64,000 nucleotides of DNA from NCBI GenBank assembly GCA_025738555.1, contig JAOVFP010000008.1, positions 2,170,001-2,234,000 of the forward strand, in the 5' to 3' direction. This stretch comes from Cyathus striatus. Taxonomy: Eukaryota; Basidiomycota; Agaricomycetes; Agaricales; Nidulariaceae. The stretch's first letter is position 1. Every line of letters starts with the position of its first letter. Shown here one piece after another: positions 22,804 through 35,580 of the stretch. The notes under the pieces are model-generated. The model ran no database searches and was not told the DNA's origin. It saw nothing but the letters and a program-made list of their open reading frames with translations. The position numbers were made by a program, and so were the translations under genes.

Positions 22804-24444
22804 TCCATCCCATCTAAAAACAGTAAATACAATTTTATAGAATTTTATAAAGTTATTACGCACCCTTGAAGTAATTCTGAGCCTATCGAGAATATGAAGA
22901 AATAATGAAGCGAGATGCTCTCCTTCATGATGGCCTGGCAAATGATGAAAACCAATGAGATCTGTCCGCAGTTTTAAGATGTACTGTGGTCCATGTGGTG
23001 TTTGTACTTTCTCTGTCTGAATCCAGTGTACAGTTACAGCCATATACAGCACCAGGTTAGGATCAGTCCAGAGGTCAGTAGTAGATGAAAATTTTTGAAG
23101 TGCATCCTTTATCCATATGAGTATTGAGATTTTGGAATAAATATTATAACAATAAAACTACTAACCACCATCTCCCCTTGCAAATGATCAAGATAATCAT
23201 CCCATACTTTGCAAATGTGCTCACGAACTTGAGTATGGTGTGGGATATCAGAATCATTGAGATCTTCTTTTAGCATAAGAAAAATATTGCAAAGTTTCGG
23301 ATTCTCAATGACATTTATACTCTAAAAGTAATTTTTAGTACAAGGACTAATAAAACATAAGCAAAACATACCTGGTCATCAGCAACAATGAATTCAATGA
23401 TTGCATTAATAAATGCCTCAGGTGAATATGACTGTCAATTAGTATCTAGGCTATGTGATTCAGATGGCACAGTATCACCAGTGCGAACCTTGTAATCTCA
23501 CACTGCACTCTGTGCAACCTTTGCAGTAATGGAGATATTGAGTTTCTCACATCCTGCAATCCAAGCATCAGTATGAAAATTTGCCAAATGCTTGCATTGT
23601 TGTTGTACTCATGGTGGTCTTAAATCGAGTTGTGACATGCTGAGGCTGAATGGAATACTGATGTCTAAACACATTATTAAAATCAATATTTTGTAGTCAA
23701 AATTTCGAAATCATCATACCTGCAAAACATACAGTAACAAAACCCACCCTCCTCAACAAAGAAAGTCCAAACATCCAGTGCTTCATTGCTATTCTTCTTC
23801 AGCACATTTTTGCTACACCTCGATCGAGCTGAGCTTTGGGGACTGGAATGTGGTGATCCATGTAGATGCAATGAAATGCTGGGTGATGCATTGCTACAGT
23901 TTGAGAATGTCGGAGAAGGAAACACCTCTGTCCTGGGACTGATGGGAAGAGGTGGGGTGGCGGGTCGAAATACATGAAGATGAGCATCACCCACAGGTGT
24001 AGGGACAATGAATGGGTTGTCGTTCAAGTCTGAGATGGCATGATCATGTATATTCACAGAAGCTAGAGTTATCAAGTTAGAATATGTTAGTAAAATCGGA
24101 AAAATGAAGTGAGCTTTACAATATGCACGGGGATAACGAGCTTGATCCATCTGCACATGTCTATCAGACTCTAGTACCATCGAAAGCTGTCCTTGCCTCT
24201 CTGATTCCTGCGCTGCTGGGGCTATCGTGACATTCCTTTCAGGAGTGGAGTCAGTTATTCGTTGAGCTCGACGAACTGAACATTGACTTGGAGTTCCCAT
24301 CACAGTGGGATGGTTGACTTGTACAATAAATATAAGTAAGAGAAGCAAAAGTACATATTTCACGAGTGTGATACACTTACCAGTTAGTACAGGAGCAGTT
24401 TCTGAGGGTTTGAGGGGGAGGACTTTAGATTTGCGAGCTGGCAT
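22804..24444 (-). pseudogene. hAT-family transposase, truncated and with nonsense codons
   Basis: ATG at 24444 (MPARKSKVLPLKPSETAP). Introns are at about 24317-24380 and near 24120, and further downstream. A BED-like Cys pair with aromatic context (FVEEGGFCYCMFCR) comes first. Later come FINAIIEFIVADDQ, INVIENPKLCNIFLMLKEDL and ALQKFSSTTDLWTDPNLVLY, then LKLRTDLIGFHHLPGHHEGE and HLASLFLHILDRL, the conserved hAT catalytic start. The gene stops at the LTR junction just after that, so the C-terminal dimerisation region is absent. In-frame TGA codons occur in the middle (SAV-stop-DYKVR, DTN-stop-QSYSPEA), both replacing likely CGA Arg. Non-functional. Confidence 0.75.
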
Positions 24445-25147
24445 CCTTACTGATAATTACTGCTGAACTGTAGCAGTATATATACTGAGAGAGATGTACC
24501 TGTACTAACTCCAGCAGTTGCTACCGCAGTATACCTACTGGGGAACACACAAAAATTGCAAGAATTAAGGTACATTTGCGAGTGTTGGTCTGCACATTGC
24601 AAGCATTACATTGAAAATTTTCGATTTTTTTCTGTGCCCTGTGAAACAGGAGTAGAACTGAATAGATATACATGATCCAATCCTAAAGTAGCTTCATGAT
24701 GTCCAGATATTAGTTGTTAAAACATGAAAATGGGCCCTGCATGAGCACGATGGAAAGCAGAACTTACATACTGACCTGAGCTAGCCAAGTATTGCACAAC
24801 TGACGAGGAAAAACATAAATATATTGCTGTAAAAACTCAGGAAAGCAAACAAAATAAGTCGAAGGCATAGATAGGTGTTGCTAGATAGGCACATGAAGGA
24901 TAGCTGGTGAGGTATAAAGCAAGTACATAGTAGTCGAGATACATATGCGACGCCTAATGATCTGTTGATATAACAACTTCCCACAAATGCCTGAGCAGCC
25001 GCTTAGCTGACTCAAAGTTGCCGCTACTGCTCATAATTTTGAGCTGAGCCACTGAAAGCGGAGAGCTGGTGTAACTGGCCCAGCTCATTGAGCTGACAGC
25101 TCCGCTTGGCAGCTTGGCAGCTCAGAGCTGCGCTAGCGGCAACACTA
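22804..25147 (-). mobile_element. hAT element truncated at its 3' end
   Basis: The 5' terminus, read on the minus strand from 25147, is TAGTGTTGCCGCTAGCGCAG. Subterminal AGCTGAGC/GAGCTG motifs follow (25010-25130), as in hAT ends. The transposase gene runs from 24444 and is cut off at the LTR at 22165-22801. The 3' terminus and one TSD are lost. Confidence 0.72.
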
Positions 25148-25836
25148 GTTAACACTCAAAAAAATGTGGGAACACCGTGATTCATCAATGGTTAAGTCAA
25201 CAAATAACGGTAAAACATGAGGTAAGAGTTAGTGAGAACTTAAACACGAGGAAAGAGTGAGGAATGTCTCAATTCCAGAACTACTGTATCTATGTACATT
25301 TACTACTACTTAAATACTAATTCTACTACACTACCTAATATGTACTGTGGGATATTAACCACTTGTTATTATCACAGCATGGTTAGTGTACCTGATGTGA
25401 TATCCCAAAGGTGATTGTAACAAACTTAAGAGATCTGAGAGAGAAGGAAAAATGTCATATGTTTATTGTTGAAGACACAGACAAAGGAGGAGTTAGACAT
25501 ATGTGAGTTGGAGAGATGCATATGTTTCAAGCACATCAACTAATCTATTTATGGAACAAGCCATTGGTCTGACCCAGCTGTTACAAGTTAGCACCTACCT
25601 CTTTTTGAATTGTTGCACACTGTGCATGGAACACAATTTCACAAAATGCTCCTGTATCAAACTTCACACAAATTACACACATTCTCAGCATTAAAACTTA
25701 TTTAAATAGCCTGGATATCAAATTACTTTAAATTCTTTTATGTACTTTTCCACAACCACTTCAAATGCTACTTATTGGATACTTACTAGGCAACTGTCAC
25801 ATATATCACCCAAGAAACAGTGTCACACTCAACACA
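25148..25836. other. No gene recognised; one short inverted repeat
   Basis: AT-rich. TGTGGGATATTA at about 25349 and TGATATCCCA at about 25400 form a small hairpin, possibly a MITE fragment. Otherwise nothing supportable. Confidence 0.4.
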
Positions 25837-26059
25837 TAGTATTATACTTGTAGAGTACAGGTAGAGTCCAAATAGAGTCCAGGTAGAGTCCATGTAAAGT
25901 CCAGTGGAATCCAGGTGTATTCCAGTTATTTCTGGCCTCTACCTGAACTTTACCTGGAGTCCAGCTGATGTCTATCTAAATCCTACAATTTTTCTACATA
26001 AAGTCCAGGTGGACTTCAGGTGGACTCTACCTGATTCCATGGGGCAGTGTAATGACCTC
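25837..26059. mobile_element. Short relic with 8-bp-TSD-family ends
   Basis: The right end GGGGCAGTGTAATGACCTC matches the right end of the element at 27885-28897. The left end TAGTATTATACTTG resembles CAGTATATTACACT. Between them are AGAGTCCAGGT-type repeats in both orientations. No matching TSD was found. Confidence 0.5.
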
Positions 26060-26345
26060 TAAAATAGTCTAGAGTCTAGAGAACATGAAAATACAGCTTA
26101 CAGTGATTACAGATATAAATAGCTGATGTCCAGAGGAGCTGTAAGTTGCATAACATAGTCCAGAGTCTAGAGAACACAAAAATAAAGCTTATAGTTATTA
26201 CAGATATAAACAGCCAATGTCCAGATGAGCCACAAGTTGCATAAAATCATTCAGAGTCTAGAGAGCATAAACATAGTCATTGCAGATATAAATAGTTGAC
26301 ATCTAGAAGAGCCATAAGTTATGTAGAATAGTGGAGAGTACAGAT
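26060..26345. repeat. Tandem repeat, about 95-bp unit, three copies
   Basis: Three diverged copies of a unit containing agagtctagagaacat, cagatataaatagctgatgt and gaggagctgtaagttgcata. No coding signal. Confidence 0.7.
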
Positions 26346-27876
26346 GCCATGCACTAAATGCAGAGAACCTAATAGCATAGCTAGTCAATTCATACATAAT
26401 TGCATACTAACTCAAGTCAGATCTCATTGCTTTCATAGAGCACTATCATATATAACAAATGAAAGGAGTCAACTTACAAGATAATTACAAAGGTCCATTC
26501 TATCTGATAAAAGACTCACAAGTACTGGTTCATAGAGCAGAATATGTTGAGGACAGCATACTATATTAGTCACATCATAACTACATTATAACCCAGTATG
26601 AGCATTCATAATTGCTTCACATGAAATTGAGTTCATGATGGATGTAACATAATGTAACAACACCTGAGTTCTTCACAAATCTAGCAATGTATGTGCACAT
26701 CTCTTACTAGACTATTCCACCTTGTACATGCATCTCACTGCTGCAAGTTCTAACTCCATCACAAGTATTTACATAAAATCAACTACAATTATTCAAATAA
26801 TTGAAATATTTACTGAGGAATGAAGAAGGATAGTGTGGATGATGTAGATGGTGTACTAGTGTAACCCAGTAATATACTTTAAGTACAATTTGATTTAATT
26901 CATTTATTTTGTCTTATATATTTTATTAGCTATTTCTACTTGCACCAACAGTCTATATGTTTATTCTTATTATATTATTTTGACTTCTTGAAGTGTTGCA
27001 CAAGCACACTCTTACAATTTCCTCATGTTTCTCTTGTGGACTTAGAGACCTGGCATGGCTTGACCAAATATTGGAAAGCTGGTGCTAAATATCACATGAC
27101 TCACCTGTGCACTACTATCATTTACTCCTAGTTCAGTCTACCTGTGAATTGGTTGTCACACCCCAATTTAAAGTCAGCCAGACACATCAATGATCAGTTG
27201 TCACTTACCAACTGTGTTAGTTTTAACTTATGCTGTTCCAGTTCATGGCAAGCATAACAATCCACAACATTTCAACATTTCAATCTTTGCAAGTTAAACT
27301 AAAATAAAATACATAAAATGTGTTTTATTCTTTGTATTAGACTTATTGTTAAGTTTAAGAGTGAAATGTGCATAGGAAAATACTAAACATTAGTCAGACC
27401 AATTCAGTGGTTGACCAATGCACCTCAGTTACAAACTCTCCCTATCAGGAAAAACACAAAGTGAGAATTCTGCATAATTAAGTTGAATTTAGTGTCAATT
27501 CAAGGTAATATGTATAATTATCTGTCACTGGAAGAAAAGGAAGAATTGGTGTAAATCTACTGAATTTGAACTTGTCCTCTGTGAATAATGGTAGATTTCA
27601 GAGGATGTGAGCAATAATTATCAGAGATTCAACACAAATTATACTTTATTGTACCTAGTATCATGACCTCACAAGGATATATTTTAACAAAAGAAACAAA
27701 TGTATTCAGTTATATCAATGTTATACATTTTTTCATGACTAAAATATTATGAATCTATACTACTAGTATATCTAACTCATGAGTCACTGAGACTTAGTGG
27801 ATGAGATTCAGATGTTGACAATTCATATAGAATTGGTAGCTCAGAGGACTCAATAGTGCATGAAAAGTAAAGTCAG
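26346..27876. other. No gene recognised
   Basis: AT-rich, CpG-poor DNA with short unconvincing frames. Nothing is annotated before the element at 27885. Confidence 0.4.
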
Positions 27877-27884
27877 AAAAAGGA

Positions 27885-28897
27885 CAGTATATTACACTCT
27901 CCTACATTCTCACTGGACTCTCACTGGACTCTCATCTCAGTCTTGATAGTACAGTGAGAGTCTCACTGAACTCCCACCAATGTCTTAATAGTCTAGTGAG
28001 ACTCTCACTGGACTCTTACCAGTCTCAGTAGAATTCATATAGTGATAGAAATAAATGTCTTGAGTGATAAGTGTGATACTGGAAAATGTTGAAAAAAGTG
28101 TGACATGTGTAACAAGCGTGGGAAAAGTGTGACATGTTGGAAAATGTCGGAGGAAAAGGTGTGACATATGTGACATGTCACACTTCCCAAAAATGTCACA
28201 TTTTTCCCACGCTTATTACATGTGTCACACTTTTTCCCCAACATTTTTCAATATATCACGCTTTTCCAACATGTCACACTTTTCCCACGCTTGTCACGCT
28301 ATTCCAACATTTTCCAACATGTCACACTTTCAAACATGTTACAACTGTGACAATAGAGTCTAGGTACAGCTTAGGCACCACACTTTTTCCAAAATGTCAT
28401 GCTTTTTCCAACATGTCACAAATTTTCCCACATTTTCCAACATATCATACATTTCCAACATTTTCCAACATGTCACACATGCTGAGTGTGATGCTGTGTG
28501 CTGAGTGTGATACTGTGTGTTGAGTGGTGTCACACTTTCCACATTCATCACACCATGTCACACTCAGTACTATGTGACATGTGTGATACATGAGAAAAAT
28601 GTGACATACATGATATATGGGAAAAGTGTGACTATGTATGAATCCAATAGTGCTAATTTTATCACTCAGTAATCACTTGATTATGTAATTTTTGTGCTAA
28701 GAGTCCAGTGAGTTTTCTCAGTAGATTCCCATTGGACTCTCTGAGAGTCTCACCAATTTAGTAGGACCTCTCACTGAACTCTCAGTAAGTTCTCACTAGA
28801 CTCTCACTAAACTCTCTCTACACTCTCATACTCTCACTGGATTCTCACTGGACTCTCACTGGAGTCCAGTGAGACTGTGGGTCAGTGTAATGACCTC
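27885..28897 (+). mobile_element. Satellite-bearing transposon with 8-bp TSD (GGACTCTCACT subfamily)
   Basis: Starts CAGTATATTACACTCTCC and ends GGGTCAGTGTAATGACCTC. Perfect direct repeats AAAAAGGA flank it (27877-27884 and 28898-28905). Both ends carry ctcactggactctcactgg-type subterminal repeats. The middle (about 28080-28620) is a gtgtgacatgttggaaaatg array in both orientations. It is related by its ends to the GAGCTC/CAGTAA family but has different repeat modules. Non-coding. Confidence 0.85.
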
Positions 28898-29310
28898 AAA
28901 AAGGAGGTGAATTCTTCCTTAGTAAAACCTAGGGTATATACAGGTGTGGCAATGAAGATGGGATAGTGCATGTGTGCTGTCACATTGCCATTGCCTAGAA
29001 AAACAATAACATATATAAATGAATATAAATAGAGAGTGTAAAAGTAAAGATTAATGGGAAAAGAGTGGGTGTAATGTAATAGAGGTAGTATAGTAATAAA
29101 AAGAGATCATGTTTGAATAAATGAAATTGAAAAAGAAGACTGTTGTCAGGCACTGGCAGTCAGAATATTGAGTGTGGAAGCAGAAAATATGAATTATAGA
29201 CTGATGATGTAGCAGAAAAACAAAGGTGATTGGAACTTGCCAGCACTCCTCTTATTCCACCACCTATCATGCTGTAAGCCTTCACAGACTACAACATACA
29301 GACACACACT

Positions 29311-30280
29311 ATGACAAGGGACTCATGGGCTACTGACACACAGTGTGATTGGCTCTTGGAAAGGTTACCAGCCTATCTCCAGGCAAGGGACTTGAGAGAT
29401 ATGAATAAGTGGCTCCAATGCTTATACAGAGAATGGGCAGAGGAGTGGGGACTACCAAAAGATGTAATCTGGCATAAAAGGCATACAGTAAGCATTGTCC
29501 AATAATTATATGTACATAGTAACTTACAGTCTTTTACTATCACAGCAACTGAGTAATTGGTTTCAGAATGATATCTGTGACTCTACTGCAATGACTTGAG
29601 GTACTCTGGACACCAAACCAGCAAAGGTAGCAACCCTTTATGAATGGCAGGTCTACCACAAGCTCCACTGAGACCACATTGAGACCTTTGTAAATGCTAA
29701 GTGGGGATGAACATTGTTCTTCAGTTCTACAAGGTGTAAAGCTGGCAAAGTTGCAGTCCCAGGTCAAAGATGAAGTGGTCCAGAAACTCTATAATATAGA
29801 AGATGAGAGCATCAAGAATGATATCAAATCTCACCATGAAATGATGCAAAATAGACACTATGAAGATGACTTGAAGATTGAGAATGAAGTGCCTAGTAAC
29901 ATATCATATGAGAAGTAAGTAATATGTTTTTGAATACAATCACTCATGCATAAGTACCCTTAGAGCAACAAAAAGACTTCCTGCTTCAATCACTTCAAGA
30001 ATTGAAAAATTCCAGGAATTAACTAGGTGGAACTTTACCATTTTTGCTGGCAGTCCAAGACCTCTTTACAGTGGAAATATTGATACACTAATGTAAGTCA
30101 GCTTTTGTAGTTAGCTTGCCTAATTTTATGAATACTCACATTTTACATGGAGCTGTCACTTCAGTCTTGATCCAGATGGAAACAACTGGGCACAATCATT
30201 AGATATGTATGAGTTTGCAAAAAGTAATGAGAACAAGTTCAATAACTTTCTATATAAATGTTTCTGTAAGTTTATGGATA
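29311..30280 (+). pseudogene. Decayed multi-copy Agaricomycete ORF of unknown function
   Basis: The first exon reads WATDTQCDWLLERLPAYLQA and then FYREW-like CLYREWAEEWGLPKDV. After an intron near 29490-29545 come LSNWFQNDI, LYEWQVYHKL and a Glu-rich coiled part (29700-29912). A GTAAGT intron follows, then a piece reading ITSRIEKFQELTRWNFTIFA with GSPRPLYSGNID. The order W-T-x-x-Q-x-x-W-L, short linker, then T-G/R-W-x-F-x-x-x-x-G-x-P-R-P resembles a repetitive Agaricomycete gene family that I know only as hypothetical. Stops and frame changes are frequent. It lies between two inverted satellite-bearing elements. Confidence 0.5.
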
Positions 30281-30467
30281 CATTTTCATGTTTTGTAACA
30301 TGTTCATAACTGACTTACATACCAAAGCTAAGGAAGAACATGATTCAAAAAGTCTCACTAGCAGTTTGGGGCAATCATCCTCATTTAGTTCAGTGGATGG
30401 ACTGACTGGTTCTGAAAGTGGAAGTAGCTTGGGTGAGGGGGAGGAAGCATACAGGATGGGGGTGAGA

Positions 30468-32411
30468 GAGGCCATTACACTGACCCACAGTGCTCACTGG
30501 ACTCCAGTGAGAGTATGAGAGTGTAAAGAGAGTTTAGTGAGAGTCTAGTGGGAGTATTGAGAGTCTGGAGAGAGTCTAGTGAGAATTTACTGAGAGTTCA
30601 GTGAGAGGTCCTACTAAATTGGTGAGACTCTCAGAGAGTCCAATGGGAATCTACTGAGAAAACTCACTGGACTCTCAGCACAAAATTACATAATCAAGTA
30701 ATTACTGAGTGATAAAATTAGCACTATTGGATTTATACATAGTCACACTTTTTCAGTAATTTACACTCCCCCAAGAGGTCTGTATGGATCCATGCAGATT
30801 CCATGCAGATTCATACAGACCCATACAGACCTGTATAGATGCCATACAGAATTTATATAGTAGCTATTATTATTATTGGAGGTGATTGTTCTATACAGAT
30901 TTCATACATATTCTGCATGGATTCTGTGTGGATGTATGCAGAATCTGTAAGATCTATTTAATACCTTAATTTTCCTGTTTCAAATCACAATGAATACTAT
31001 TAAAATTGTTAATTTATAATTTCATCTCATCCCTACCACCATCTTGTCTCCATTGCTGCCTTGTCACAGGTGTCAAGTGTAACCCTACATGAAAAGTGTG
31101 ACACTACATGAAATCTGTGATACACTCAATATATAGTATCATGCTCGATGCATAGTGTCATGCTTAATGTATAGTATCACACTCAACACTTAGTGTCATG
31201 TGTAATGTATAGTGTCATGGTTAATGCATAGTATCACATTTAATATATAGTGTCACATTTAACATATAGTGTCACACTCAATACCTAGTGTCACACTCAA
31301 TGCATAGTGTCACACTTAATACAGAGTGTCATGTGCAAGGAAATAAGTATAATAAGATTCTGTACAGATTCTGTACAGAATTTTCAGGTCTGTAATGTGG
31401 AATTCTGAGGAATTCTGTGTAATCCATACAGAATTTTCGGAATCTGTGCGGAGTCTGCAGATTCCACATGGATCTGTACAGAACACATGGCTGAGTGTAA
31501 AGAGCTCCACTTTTTCTATATATCATGTATGTTACATTTTTCTCATGTATTACACATGTCACATAGTACTTAGTGTGACATGGTGTGATGAGTGTGGAGA
31601 GCATGACACCATGTGCTGAGTATAATACCATGTGATGAGTGTGACACCACATGCTGCATGTGACACTGTGTGCTAAGTGTGATATGGTATGCTAAGTTGT
31701 GACATATTGGAAATATTGGAAAAAGTGTGACATGCTGGAAAAAGTGTGACATGCTGGAAAATGTTGAAAAAGCGTGACATGCTGGAGGATGTTGGAAAAA
31801 GCGTGACATGTGTGACCTATTGGAAAATGTTGGAAAAGTGTGACATTCCGGAAAATGTTGAAAAAGCGTGACATGTGTGATATATTGGAAAAGGTGTAAC
31901 ATGTTGGAAAATGTTATGGTCATGATACTGTGACAAGTGTGACAAGACATGTCATACTTTTTCCAATATTTTCCAGCATGTCACACTTTTTCCAATATGT
32001 CACACATGTCATGCTTTTTCCCTTGTCACATTGATCACTGATAATGTATTGACAACTTATTCAACAAACAACTATTACTGGTAGTCTAATAAGAGTCCAG
32101 TGAAATGATATCAATGTCACACTCATCACACAGTGTTGCACTCATCATATAGTTTTGCACTCAGCATAGTGTCACACTCAGCACACTCACTATGTGGTGT
32201 TACACTTAGCACACAGCATCACACTTGGCATGCAGTGTCACACTCATTACACTCATCATATAGTATCACACTCATCACATAGTATTACACTCAGCATATG
32301 GTGTCACACTTATCACTCAAGATATTTATTTCTATCACTATATGAATTCTACTGAGACTGTTGAGACTGTGGTGAGAGTCCAGTGAGAATGTGGGAGAGT
32401 GCAATATACTG
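30468..32411 (-). mobile_element. Inverted relative of the 27885 element (interrupted)
   Basis: Starts GAGGCCATTACACTGACCC and ends GAGAGTGCAATATACTG, so it is inverted relative to 27885-28897. The same ctggactctcactgg subterminal repeats and gtgacatgttggaaaatg array are present. The flanks (gggtgaga and agtcattt) do not match, so one end may have recombined. It is interrupted by the 8-bp-TSD copy at 30754-31507; without that it is about 1.18 kb. Confidence 0.75.
30754..31507 (-). mobile_element. 8-bp-TSD satellite-bearing transposon, copy 2
   Basis: Starts CAGTAATTTACACTCCCCCA and ends GGCTGAGTGTAAAGAGCTC. Perfect TSD CACTTTTT at 30746-30753 and 31508-31515. At 754 bp it is the shortest whole copy in the window, because its TGTGACACT satellite (31080-31325) is short. 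The orientation is opposite to copy 1. CpG is almost absent. Confidence 0.92.
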
Positions 32412-32517
32412 AGTCATTTGGACTTCCCTATAAGGTGTTTTTGGGATTTTGGTTGGAATATCAACCTGATTGGCTCATGTCATGTGACACTGTATGACTG
32501 CTGATGAGCTGACTGCT

Positions 32518-33128
32518 TGTCATATCTGTGACAATCATTCCAAACCATTGGAGCCAACTCTGGGTTTACTCTGCTTTTTGTATGTTTCCTCCAGACTGTG
32601 TATCTCTATTATATATTGAACTCTTCCTTACTAATGTTTACTTGTAACTGTTTACTTGTTCCTTCCCTTTAATATTTCTACCTCATTCTCTGGCCACAGC
32701 CATTTCATCTATGACTATAATCTAGAGGCATACTACTAGTTTACTATGGTCTACATTTTGTGGAGTTTACTTACCCCTAGGATGCCACATACCCATGGGC
32801 ATTACTCTGTATGCATTTGGACAAAATAGTTTACTATATAAACTACTCCTGTAATGTAGATAGACTTCAGTTTCAAATCAACTATGTTTACACCCTTCTC
32901 TCACTTGGGCCTTGAGCCAACTCCACTATTTTGCCACTTACTCTGCTTTGTTCTAAATATGGAACTGGAAGTCCAAGGGGCACAACACACAAGTTGAAGC
33001 CAATGTTCCACTACTCCCATACTTGTTCACTACCTCCACACACTCTACTAACATGTACTGGTTACTCCACTTCATAGACTATCTCCTCTGCTGTTCTTGT
33101 CCCTAGTGGAATAGAATGGGACATGACA
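32518..33128. mobile_element. Solo LTR, family B (611 bp)
   Basis: Starts TGTCATATCTGTGAC and ends GGGACATGACA, with perfect 5-bp TSD CTGCT (32513-32517 and 33129-33133). A second copy of the family is at 34439-35541. No internal retroelement sequence adjoins it, so it is a solo LTR. Confidence 0.88.
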
Positions 33129-34438
33129 CTGCTGCTAACTGTTGCTTGTTCTTCTCTCTCTTATCCATTCATTAATTTCAAATCTCTACTTTGTTTTTAT
33201 GCCTTCTGTTTTATTTCAATGCTCTCTCTATGCTATGTTATTTCTCTCTCTGCTTTATTATTACCCTCTGACTTGTTTCTTTTTGCCTGGCTACAGTGCA
33301 TGAATAACAAGTTATCTGTTTTACTCCTCATATCTTGCAGTCATGCATTGTCATATCCATGATGATGTCACTACCAGCTTAGCTACTGGTAATATATTTA
33401 AAATAGCACCACTATACAATGTAAAAATAGCTACTTATTCTATTTATATACCTGAGTTTTAAGTCAATAGTCTTGTAAATATTTGAAGGGTGTCAATGGC
33501 TCAAATGTAAAGAATATTCAAAGGATATTGCTAATGAGATGAGCATGTTATAATCTCAGCACTGTTGGTACTATGTGTGCTTAGAGAACTCAAAAATGCA
33601 TCAAAAACCAATATATTTCTGCCCATGTGTCACCCTGTCTGTGGGAACAGAAATACTGCTGCTGTGCAGTACTTAGTGTTCCCTCATGTTATGCTTCACC
33701 TTATATATACTACAGAATTCTAATAATACATTTTTAAAGTCCCAAATATGCATACCATATGTAGTCCACAGCTGGCCAAGGCAGTATAAATAAAATGTGC
33801 AGTGTCCTAAAAATAGCATATGTGCTATATTCCAAATGATGTACATCATGTGTGACCATTCTATGCCACACCAAGTGCATACAGACACACTCCACAGACT
33901 GATGTGTTACACTGCACAAGGCATGTGAAATCATGTGTTGACACTCCTATCTGATGTGTTTCATATGGCACTGTGCAACACTGTGCAAAGCATGTAAGAA
34001 CATTCCCATAGATCTGCATCTGATGCTCAGCTTAACTGTCAAGCATTGATGCCTTTGTACCAGAAAATGTTGTTCACAGACCTGCCACTCATAGATATAT
34101 GTGTCCAGCCATGTGTTCCATTGGACTTAGACTCCAAACATTGCCAATTGTTCATTGTGTCGACAGCAGATGTAGGTGCTCTCTATCTGATGGAACTAAT
34201 ATTATAGAAGTGTTTAAACAGGGTATTCCCCATCCAGGTAAGTCAGTATTTACAAGCATTCTCCCTTTTGATATTTTATTGTATTATAGAGTCTTTCCCT
34301 TGATATGTATGCATTTTCATACTTCAACTGGCAGTGCAGGACTTAGTCCCAGCTCTCAAACCCAAGATCTTAGAGGTAAGCTTTCACTGTCTGGATTTTA
34401 TAGTATTTTATTAAATAGTTCCAACGGAGAATAATAGC
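33129..34438. other. No gene recognised; possible exon near 34100-34240
   Basis: AT-rich. A frame at 34099-34238 (PIVHCVDSRCRCSLSDGTN, IIEVFKQGIPHPG) ends at a GTAAGT-like donor and could be a relic exon. There is no recognised family. Confidence 0.35.
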
Positions 34439-35541
34439 TGCCATATCAATGACAATTGTCCTGAACCATTGAAGCCAACTCTGGGTTTACTTCAGATTTT
34501 GTATGTTTCCTCCAGACTGTATATTTGTTATATATCAAACTCTTCCTTACTAAATGTTTACTTGTATCTGTTTACTTGTCCCTTCCCTTTATTATTCTTT
34601 TACCTCATTCTCCAGACTTGGCCTCTTTACCTATGACTATAATCTAGAGGCATACTAGTAGTTTACTATGGTCTACATTTCATGGAGTTTACTTATCTCT
34701 AGGATGCCACAAACCCATAGGCATTACTCTGTATGCATCCAGACAAAGTAGTTTACTATATAAACTACTCTTGTAACATAGATAGACTTTAGTTTCAAAT
34801 CAACTATATTCACACCCTTTCTCCCACTTGGGCCTTGAGCCAACTCCACTATTTTACCACTTACTCTGCTTTGTTCTAAATATGGAACTTGTTATGATAA
34901 AGTTCTGGTTGGGATGTTTATCATACAAGTCTGATGGTCACATGACTAACAAGTTTGAAGAACAAGTTAATCAGTATCAAGTTCTAGTAGTCTTGATCTT
35001 CAAGCTCTTAAGTTGATTAGACTTAAGTATGAGCAAAGAAGATGAATCAAGTAAGAGCTAATTCAATTTAAGCTGAAGCTTGAGCTCTACAGCCCAAGTT
35101 CCTACCATTTAAATACAAGTAGATTGTGCTAATAATAACTGAGTAATAAGTCTGGATAAGTAAAGAAGCCATGCATCAACTGCACATTGCTGCAGTGCAG
35201 TAAGAAGAAAGAAACATAGACTAAGTATGGTATAATGACTTATCATGAGTCATGAAGAATTGTAACTGTGTAAGTAAGAGATCATGTGTTTGGTACTAAA
35301 GGTAATACCAAACAAGTTGATGAAATGGAAAGAAAATATATGTAAATAGTAAGAGAGAAGAAGAAAACCATAACAGAACTGGAAGTCCAAGGGGAACAAC
35401 ACACAAGTTGAAGCCAATGTTCCACTACTCCTGTACTTGTTCACTACCTCCATGCACCTTACTAATGTGTACTGGTTACTCTGCTACTTAGACTATCAAC
35501 TCCACAGTTCAATCCTTAGTGGAATAGAACAGGATGTGACA
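34439..35541. mobile_element. LTR family B, second copy, interrupted by another LTR
   Basis: Aligns end to end with 32518-33128 (starts TGCCATATCAATGAC, ends AGGATGTGACA) apart from the insertion at 34890-35375. The flanks atagc and tacat do not form a TSD, so the copy may be recombinant. Confidence 0.8.
34890..35375. mobile_element. Solo LTR, family C (486 bp), inside family B LTR
   Basis: Starts TGTTATGATAAAG and ends AAAACCATAACA, with inverted TGTTATG/CATAACA termini. Perfect TSD GAACT is at 34885-34889 and 35376-35380. Excising it with one TSD recreates the family B sequence seen at about 32960. Confidence 0.9.
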
Positions 35542-35580
35542 TACATGTGAATCTTTGTCCTCAATTTCTGCAAGATATTC

